Positions 56,836-64,000 of a DNA stretch of 64,000 nucleotides are shown here, piece by piece. The position numbers and the translations under genes were made by a program. The stretch is from Telopea speciosissima (lineage: Eukaryota; Streptophyta; Magnoliopsida; Proteales; Proteaceae), in assembly GCF_018873765.1 (NCBI RefSeq), contig NC_057924.1:2046001-2110000 (forward strand), in the 5' to 3' direction. How positions within the stretch are numbered: position 1 is the first letter of the stretch; the number at the start of each line of letters is the position of its first letter. A model generated the notes under the pieces. The model did not search any database and was not told the origin of the DNA. It saw only the letters and a program-made list of their open reading frames with translations.

Positions 56836-57597
56836 AGAAAAGAAAAAATTCAATTTTTTTTTTTTAATTTGAAGAGAGAAAGATAGACACAGGGTATGAA
56901 AACCAGGAACTGGTATCCGACCGATTCTTATCCTTATTGATCAGAATCGGTGAGAAATCAGTATAAATCGGCCAAAAACATATCCTAACCCTGGTTTCCG
57001 TACTATGACTGATCCGATCCTGATTCTTTGAATCGGTAATAAGACAGACAGAGAGAGAATACTTCCAGGTAACGTAATTAATCCCTAGTTCCCCATAATT
57101 AAAAACAGCTGAGAAACATGGAAATTTTTAAATTTGGTGAGGTATGTCTCCTCTCTCCAGTCTCCACCGACCATATCCATAAGCAACATTTATTTAAAGT
57201 TTCAAACAAACCATCTTTTCGGGTATTGTAAGTGCAAAACAACAAGCCAAACCAACTCATAAATAATTTATGATTATCAAACAGTAAATCAAATGTATCA
57301 TACCATAAATATTTAAATACAATGCAAATACAAGTACGAATACAAATACGAATACAAATACAATGTTAAGTCCAATCTCATAAATAAAAAAACCAAAACA
57401 AAACCAGACCCATATAATCAAAGGAGATTTTCCTTTCTTTTTTCTTTTTTAACATTTCACACTAAGGATAGTGACAGGAAGTGAAAAGGGATCACTTATT
57501 TCACTAAAAATAAAGAAGATAAACTAAATAAAAAGATTTTTCTTCTACCCTATCTGGAAACCATAAAAAAAAAAAAAACCCAAGAGACGAAATCCTA
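56836..57597. other. Intergenic, 3' side of the FLA gene
   Basis: AT-rich DNA with gaatacaaatacgaatac-type tandem motifs at 57325-57360. The part nearest 57597 is likely the 3' UTR of the minus-strand FLA gene. Confidence 0.4.
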
Positions 57598-58827
57598 CTA
57601 CACCAGTAGCAATGCTCCTAACCACACACTCAGAATGACTGCAACAAATCTCCCACCGTTAAATCTGACACTGCCGTTGCTATCTGCCGTTTGATCCGCC
57701 GCTGGCTGTCCATCCGGAGAGTCAGGCTGTGGCGGAGAAGCATACTTATCAGCCTTATTTGCCTTGGGCGATTCAGCATCCGCCACCGGAGCCGGAGCTG
57801 GTGCCGGCGATGGCGAAGCCTTGAACAATTCTTTAGGCATCAAAACCTTGTCGACGGTGTAAATCGCCACTGGTTGCTCGTCAAGAATCGTACCCGTAAT
57901 CTTTGCAGTCACGATCTTGGTCTTAAGGGTGACCACCTCCCCATCATTCTGCACATCGAAGTCGTACTTGTTAGCCCCATCGGTGGCCAAAGTGTTCATG
58001 ACACCGTTGTTGGATTTCATCATTGCTATGGACTGATAAACAGGGACGCCATGGTACAACAGTAAAGAAGACTTCCCCTCGGCCGTCAAGTTCTTGTACT
58101 TGGGCATGAAACCTTTGAGAACGCCGTCGGTGGGGCAGAAGATGGTGAGGCCTCCGTCGACGTTGTCTTCAAAGGTACTAACGGCGCCTGAAGCGGTGAG
58201 CAAATCGGCGAACATCTTGCAGCCCTGTTTGGACATGAGAGCGGTAAGGTTAAGCTGAGCGGGTCCAGGGGTTGGGGCTTCAGCCTGGGCGGAAGGCAAG
58301 ATGCTACTGATCTGGATGACGGAGATGTTATAAGGGATCTCCTTCACGGACTTGACGAAATAAGCGTTGAGCTTCCCATCGTTCAGCTCGGGAGCGAAGC
58401 CAACCTTACCGCCTTTGAGATCTGTAATGTTAACAAACCCCGAGGATCCAGGAGCAGAACCGGTGGCCTGGTACATGGTGGCAGAGAGAGCAGTGCCGTT
58501 AGTGATCTGGTGGAGCTTCTTGGTGCCGAAGTAGTCAAGGAGGACGTGGAGAGAGAGAACGTTCTTTAAGGAGAAAATGGAGAGGTGCTTCGACAGCAAG
58601 TCCGACATGGCCGCATTGTCTACTGCGCAAACCGTTATAGTCTCCCTGCTGTTAATCTCGGCGGCCAAGTGGGTAGCACTCAGGTAGTGGTTGAAGGTCG
58701 AAAACTCCGGGAACTGCGCCAAGATCTTAGTGATGTTGTGCGCGTCGGTGGAAGCGCAGGATGAGAGGAAGAAGATAACCAAGAAAGAGAGGGCGGCGGT
58801 CCCGGTGGCTGCCGGGAAAAGCTGCAT
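57598..58827 (-). CDS. FLA2-like: Fasciclin-like arabinogalactan protein, FLA1/FLA2 type
   Basis: A single uninterrupted minus-strand frame of 409 residues; the start is the ATG at 58827-58825. Residues 1 to about 29 are a signal peptide. The first FAS1 domain (about 30-175) has the H1 motif TITVCAVDNAAM and H2 region LKNVLSLHVLLDYFG. The second (about 190-335) has LTIFCPTDGVLKGF and MNTLATDGANKYDFDVQNDG. A short arabinogalactan motif SPSPAPAPAP follows at about residue 337, then a hydrophilic linker and a hydrophobic tail (FVAVILSVWLGALLLV) fitting a GPI-anchor signal. Several N-glycosylation sequons (NIT, NGT, NIS, NLT) are present. Family members act at the cell surface in wall adhesion and development. 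The length matches the FLA1/FLA2 group. The more GC-rich coding region stands out from the surrounding AT-rich DNA. Confidence 0.93.
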   Translation of the reverse strand: MQLFPAATGTAALSFLVIFFLSSCASTDAHNITKILAQFPEFSTFNHYLSATHLAAEINSRETITVCAVDNAAMSDLLSKHLSIFSLKNVLSLHVLLDYFGTKKLHQITNGTALSATMYQATGSAPGSSGFVNITDLKGGKVGFAPELNDGKLNAYFVKSVKEIPYNISVIQISSILPSAQAEAPTPGPAQLNLTALMSKQGCKMFADLLTASGAVSTFEDNVDGGLTIFCPTDGVLKGFMPKYKNLTAEGKSSLLLYHGVPVYQSIAMMKSNNGVMNTLATDGANKYDFDVQNDGEVVTLKTKIVTAKITGTILDEQPVAIYTVDKVLMPKELFKASPSPAPAPAPVADAESPKANKADKYASPPQPDSPDGQPAADQTADSNGSVRFNGGRFVAVILSVWLGALLLV

Positions 58828-58990
58828 TGTTTCCTTAAGAGAACCAAACACCGACCACCGACAAAGAGGAGAGAGAGAGAGAGAGAAGAGAAGTAGAAAG
58901 TGGAGGTGGGACTGTGAGAGAGAACTAAGAAGAGACAGACGAGAGAGCTAGGAGGACCACCGAGGAGGAAGAGATGGATTGAGGAGATGG
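58828..58990 (-). promoter_or_regulatory. Probable FLA 5' UTR, CT-rich on the coding strand
   Basis: Immediately upstream of the FLA start, the plus strand has a GA-repeat run (gagagagagagagagagaag at 58871-58890), i.e. a CT-rich leader on the coding strand, as is common in plant 5' UTRs and core promoters. The exact transcription start cannot be seen. Confidence 0.5.
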
Positions 58991-59954
58991 GATGTGTGAG
59001 AATTGTCAGTGATTTAGTAGAAGTAGTAAGTGGAGTAGTGTGTGGATGATGGATATAGATCTGGACTTTAGGGTGTTGGGGATTTATTAAAATGGACTAG
59101 AAGTTGTTGAGAATTACGAATGAAGCCATTGGTTTTTCTTTTTTGCTTTACAGTCTTTTTAACCTTACGTGTGGCTTTGTCCAGATTTTGAGAGTGTGGA
59201 GGAAGTTCAATCCAAAGTTTACGCTTTCCTCCATTGCTGATTACACTCGACATGAAACACAAAATCGAGTTGTAAGTATGCCATAACTATCAGAAACAAT
59301 TACGGAATTGCCATTCTCCATGGGGTTTAACCTTTTTTTTTTTTGGTAAACTCCATGGGGGTTAACCTGGAACTATGGTTTGAGGAATTGGTACTAGACC
59401 GCTCAAATCAGCCAAGTCGTATCAAAATCAACGGACAACAACGATACTGATTTTGGGGCGATCCATACAATTGGATTGGTATAACTTAGGGTAAAAAAGT
59501 TTTTTTTTTTTTAAATAGGGGTATATTTGACCTATCTAGCTCAATCAGGGCGATTCAGATTGATATCAGTCAAGACGAATCTCAATTACTTAACCCGTGC
59601 TTGGAACCAAGAGCAGGATCGAATTCAACCTAGTTTGGTCTCTATTGGCCTTAGGATCGATATATTCCAAACATTTACGATCTTTCTGTACAAGCTTGGC
59701 CCAAGTCGGATAAGAGAGGATCTGGATCAGCCTTGTCTGATTCCGAGTCGGATGGATCAAGGAGAATTGAGATCAGACTGGACCGATTCTTAAAACCCTA
59801 GTTGGTGGGGTTGGGACCTGGGGCTTGGGTTAAGAGCTTGGGCTTGGCATGAAAGTAGGCATATTGTAGTACGGGCTAACGTACCCTTGAATTGAGATTA
59901 CATACTATAAAAGCTATTTACTATTTAGATTTGTCAAAACTGAGAAGTTTGTAA
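58991..59954. other. FLA upstream region and degenerate repeats
   Basis: The proximal part should contain the FLA promoter. 59380-59800 is a degenerate tract of gattcagattgatatc / atcggac motifs like those elsewhere in the window. No gene was seen. Confidence 0.4.
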
Positions 59955-60115
59955 ACAGCAAGGTTGTTCCATTGTGATCAAGAAGTGATCGAGGATTTGA
60001 GTCTAAAAACAATCTCTTTATAAAAACAAGGGTAAGATTGCGTATATTATGATCCTACCTAGACCCTACAATGGCAAGAGCCTCATGCCTCATGCATTGG
60101 ATATGCCCTTTTTTT
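59955..60115 (+). mobile_element. SINE, diverged copy
   Basis: agcaaggttgttccattgtg, gaggatttgagtctaaaaac, aagggtaagattgcgta and ctagaccctacaatggcaag follow the order of the 7908 SINE with many substitutions. It ends in a T-run. Confidence 0.65.
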
Positions 60116-60787
60116 TTATTTATAATTGCCAAATTGAAAATGTGGCATGGTTAACGTTTAGAGATTTATAAGAAAGGATCAAGTAAATAGAATCGAGAGG
60201 AAATCGACCCAACCCAAATCGATTCCAATTTCGATTCAGCCAGAATCAATCGGGAATCGATTAGAATTGACTTGAACCATAGAAATCCTTCTTAGATTGG
60301 TAAAAATCGGAATCAGGCGATTGGACCAATGTGATTCTGAATTTTAAAACCCAGTCAGAGGAGGGCTGCCCATCATGCATTGTGGGTAGCATGTGTTGTA
60401 TTGAAAGCAAATGGAGGGTAATTTTGATAATTAAAATAGTAGACAGTGTCATTGTCATAGAGTTGTAGAAGAGGTATTGGGGAAAAGTGATTAATTAAAG
60501 AAAGAGACAGAGATTAAAGAAGGATCACGTGCCTCAGTATCTTTCTTTCTCAGAGATCAAAGAGAAACGAAGAACTAATGGACAACTCCAAAGAATAGAA
60601 ATATCATATCTACAACCACCTACAACGTACCCTATTTTTTCTTTGTTTCTTTTTTATTTTGTTTAACTGCATAAAGTTTTTTCCATATAACCGAGCCATC
60701 AAGGAAAGAATCTCCTCAACCAACACACTTAATTCTACCAAAAAAGAAAAAAATCAACACACTTAATTATTGTTAAGGGCTGAATTT
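60116..60787. other. Intergenic, no gene seen
   Basis: AT-rich DNA with aatcgattccaatttcgatt-type degenerate repeats at 60170-60350. Confidence 0.4.
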
Positions 60788-60902
60788 CTCTATGCTGCTG
60801 CGCAGCATGTGCCCAGATATATAGGCCTGCCATTCAGGGGGACAGGGTGATCATTTTGTCCACCTTCATGTGTATAGACCCCCCGCTATAGAGAACATTT
60901 GG
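60788..60902. mobile_element. Decayed relative of the 53278 MITE
   Basis: ctatgctgctgcgcagcatg and atgtgtatagaccccccgct match parts of the 53278 element. The palindrome is eroded. Confidence 0.45.
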
Positions 60903-61311
60903 CCTTTTTATACAAGTGTTGTGATGGTGAATCTAACCATAGGATGTCACAAAAATGTTATGTATTAAAATTTCAGTCCTATCTAATCCAAGGTTATAAA
61001 ACATGATATTAGGTACCTTATTGATCAATATGATTGTTGTATCTAATACGATTGATATCTCGATCAAATATTTAATTTAAAATATCGACATTGATATCGA
61101 TCATCGGTGAAATCAATACAGATGTGTATAATTCAATATGAGATCTAAATAGCATCTTTTCAATAAAGATGATGTATTAATTCTTCCATTGGTTATATTT
61201 CTTTAGGGTATCCATGTAACAATTGAGATGATGTTTCAAAAAACCGTAATATAAAGTTGAGTCATTTCATTTTTACGTTTTTTAATCTAATAGAGTTGAA
61301 AAAATGCATAG

Positions 61312-61316
61312 CAATA
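61312..61316. repeat. TRIM target-site duplication, left
   Basis: caata precedes the 5' terminal repeat and recurs at 61824-61828. Confidence 0.65.
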
Positions 61317-61823
61317 TGTTATGTGCATATAATGGAGTTTGATCTAGTGTATGAGCGTTAAATTGAGTCAAACTAGTATAAGATAGGTTAAAGGGTTTGA
61401 TTTAACACGTTCCATCAGTTTTGGAGCTTTTGGTATATCAATCAAGTACCTAACACTTGGTATCAGAGTTGGGTACCCCGTCATGGGTTTGAATCACAAA
61501 AAGGGTTACCTAAGAGAGGGCCACTTGGAGTAGAGTGAAAGCCATCAAGAAAAGACTACCAGTCACCAGGCAAAACCCCTGGAGCAAAGCGGAGCCGTTT
61601 GAAAAGGGCTACCTACCGCCAGAGTGAAAGCTGTCTAAAGTGAAAACCGTCAAGGACAATGACTGCAGAAACATGGTGGTCTATTATGTACCTAATGGGA
61701 TTGATTCGATCCAGTGTATAGGCGTTAGATTGGGGCCAGCCTAATATGGGATAAGTTAAAGATTTTGATTTAACGCATTCCATCAGTTCTTAAGCTTTTG
61801 GCATACCAGTCATGTATCTAACA
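61317..61823 (+). mobile_element. TRIM-like miniature LTR retrotransposon, 507 bp
   Basis: Direct terminal repeats lie at 61317-61455 (starting TGTTATGT, ending CTAACA) and 61682-61823 (ending CTAACA). Shared blocks include gtttgatttaac, ttccatcagtt and agcttttggcat-type text. A primer-binding site TGGTATCAGAG follows the first repeat at 61458-61468, complementary to initiator tRNA-Met. The 5-bp flanks caata are identical on both sides. The 226-bp interior has no coding frame. The two repeats are clearly diverged, so the insertion is old. Confidence 0.8.
61458..61468 (+). promoter_or_regulatory. Primer-binding site of the TRIM
   Basis: TGGTATCAGAG, two bases after the end of the 5' terminal repeat. 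Confidence 0.75.
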
Positions 61824-61828
61824 CAATA
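61824..61828. repeat. TRIM target-site duplication, right
   Basis: caata follows the 3' terminal repeat and matches 61312-61316. Confidence 0.65.
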
Positions 61829-61849
61829 TCTAAAGTAATACACACGCAT

Positions 61850-62035
61850 AGACATTCATAATTACACATAATGTATGCGAATACAAAAAAAGGTATTTGA
61901 TTGAAATTAGACTTCGAAAATTTACATGTGATTAATCTATACTACATCCTCTCTATCTAACGATCTAAATAGACATATCATCTATCCATGTGGTAAAATA
62001 GATATACTTTTGACATTCAAAAAAAAAAAAAATTT
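61850..62035. repeat. Dispersed repeat, copy B
   Basis: Collinear with 61-240: atttgattgaa, acatgtg-ttaatctatac, catcctct, catatcatctatc. Confidence 0.55.
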
Positions 62036-62044
62036 ACCCATCAT

Positions 62045-62125
62045 TACATGAGGTTTCGACCACCGGGAGAGGGTCATAATGTCTGCAACATTACTCCTAT
62101 TTCTACATAGAGGCTTTTCTAGACC
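62045..62125 (-). mobile_element. SINE fragment
   Basis: gggagagggtcataatgtctgc and acattactcctatttctaca are the reverse of the SINE body. Confidence 0.5.
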
Positions 62126-64000
62126 GTTGCAATAATAATTCAATTTTTATCAATATTTAATATTTGTTGTCTAAGAGAGTGGGGATAGTGGTGCGTTGGT
62201 GGACCAGGTATACCTCCACAAAGGATGCATATGAACTGTGAATGGGAGAGGGACGGGTGGTGTGGAGCAGTATGGTTTAATTTGTGTACTAGCCTGACCA
62301 GCTGGCCCAATGAACGCAAACGTTCGTCTTTTTCGTATCTCTCCAACATCAAAATTGGAGAGACATGGAGTGGTAGGTTGGTGCTTATCCCCGTCTGATC
62401 TAGGGTTTATGTAAGTCTTAAGTCAATCCAAGGTTATTAAATTTGGAATCGGATCAGGATCGGGTTCGGCTGGTTTTGATCCTATTTTTATTTCCAATTG
62501 GCTGGAATCAGTCTGGAATTGATTAAAATTCATTAGATGCAGTCTGAACCCTATAAATGGAAAACGAGAGAAAATGAGATCAGTCTCACCTGATTCTGAT
62601 CCAAATCAGTTGATTCAAATTCCGTTTTTTTGAAATAGTGAGTCAGTTTCAAGCTAGATGCTGTTCCATTAGATGTTGCCTTGTGGTATCAAAGGTTGTA
62701 TCGATCTCTAACAATGCCAATATGCTCGTATTGGATTAGAGTCAATGGAATTAAAAATAAAAATAAAAATCATACATCAACCAATTGATCGATATCGATA
62801 TTAGTCTTCGACAATATCGATATTAATATGACCTATAATATATCAATATCTTAATCCATGATAATTAAGGTATTAAAAGATGGAATCATGGATGGAATTG
62901 GTCCTCACAATACTGATTCAGATCAGATCTGAATCAATCCCTATCAATTCTGATCCCGATCAAATCAAAATCAATCGGAATTAGTCCCAAAAACCCTAAA
63001 ATCACCCTCCCATCCCAAAACACACCGATTCTGACTCTATCAAATTGGCCAAAACCCAGATGTCAATTCAAAACCATCCATCAATTTTCAATAATTTTTT
63101 TTGTTCGGGGGTGGAGGGAGGAGGTGGCACAATGAGACTTTACAGGGGATGCCCACCATCTCCAGTTCTCCACCGACACAAATTTGCGCTTTAGGTCTGG
63201 TCTCATGGGTTCAGGTGGAAAGTGGAAATCTGAAATCACGAAATTGTTTGATTAATCCTTCTCCCCACCTTTTCAATTATTTTTAACTACCCCCCACTAA
63301 TAAGAGTTTCACAGTCTCGGGTCCCGAGCGAAGAAACTGAGAATTCCCTTTTCTTATCAACCAAACACCCCTGAAATCTTGGTTCCTGAACGGTTTTAAA
63401 CCAAACGGTCTAATCTCGATTTCAGCCGATCCATGCTGGGTTTCTTAGGTTCAGACCAATTTTGATTAAATCAGAATTAGAATCGGTTAGACCTGATTCA
63501 GTTCTCGATTCCAAATTTAAAAATATTGGGTTGTGCTGTTGTGAGTTGTAATGTGACGTACCCATGCTTGATTTATTTCTTTGAAGAGAAGGTTCTTTGA
63601 GGCACACCCATGAGAAGCAGTGAAAAGATTTCATACATCAAGAGATAGTGAGATCATTTCATGTGAGCAGGAGAGAGAGAAGATGTTAGTCTACCCTCCA
63701 CCATGCATCAAGGTATCAACATTATGTCGGTAGTATTGATCAATATGTATCGATGTCATTGATACTCAATACCAATACAATACTGATAAGGATGATAAGG
63801 ATTATAAGGATTACAAGTATTAGTCAAAAAGTGAATCACTTTTTAATTTATGCCCAATACAATTCAATCTATATTGTATTGGTATTGATATCGATGTAGT
63901 GATCGATATAGCCATTGATACTTATAATCCTGCCCTATGGCCATCGATACCGATTCTTATAATCTTACCCTCCATGGCTCAAAGATAAGTTTTTCCACCA
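62126..64000. other. Intergenic, degenerate repeats to the window end
   Basis: No gene was recognised. 62430-62650, 62880-63070 and 63400-63530 are tracts rich in gatcagaatcgg / gattcgatc motifs. 63700-63960 is rich in tattgatatcgatg-type words. Both resemble the decayed low-complexity repeats seen elsewhere. Confidence 0.45.

Noticed and set aside
57691..58065. A 124-codon plus-strand frame opposite the FLA gene
   Set aside because: It is an antisense shadow of the conserved FLA coding sequence.

Overview
The window is nuclear DNA from a land plant, most likely a woody angiosperm with a repeat-rich genome. It is AT-rich, its genes have GT-AG introns, and it is dense in plant transposons (Ty1-copia, a TRIM-like element, a Pack-MULE, tRNA-derived SINEs, LINE relics, many MITEs). 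The conserved proteins are typically plant: NUDT2/8-type Nudix hydrolases, a fasciclin-like arabinogalactan protein and a proline-rich wall protein. I cannot name the species from sequence alone.

Layout. 1-3330: gene-free repeats, including a copy of the 3' flank of a Nudix gene. 3331-4976: a Pack-MULE with about 300-bp inverted repeats carrying a broken first exon of an Enhancer-of-polycomb-like gene on the minus strand. 5244-50631: a head-to-tail array of four Nudix genes on the plus strand. Copy 1 (5244-19246) is complete and has a 5.85-kb Ty1-copia element (11403-17250) in intron 7. Copies 2 (29546-32608) and 3 (35479-41255) have each lost a usable first exon and probably start in exon 2. 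Copy 4 (44558-50631) is complete and the most diverged. Between copies 1 and 2 lie MITEs, a Harbinger transposase relic and tandem duplications. 51779-52201: a small secreted proline-rich, extensin-like protein. 53-57 kb: MITEs and a LINE relic. 57598-58827 (minus): an intronless FLA1/FLA2-type fasciclin-like arabinogalactan protein. 59-64 kb: repeats, including a 507-bp TRIM-like element with a target-site duplication.

How it fits together. The array appears to have grown by tandem duplication with later rearrangement. Exon phases and most exon lengths are the same in all four genes, and the Nudix box is intact in all four. They differ at the N-terminus (a transit-peptide-like leader in copies 1 and 4 only) and at intron 5 (inflated by a MITE in copies 1 and 3, 83 nt in copy 4, precisely absent in copy 2). 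The two wall-protein genes downstream have no evident functional link to the array. I found no CRISPR array, rRNA gene or functional tRNA gene, and no clearly new biological system. The most informative signals are the history of the Nudix array and the gene-capturing or miniature mobile elements.
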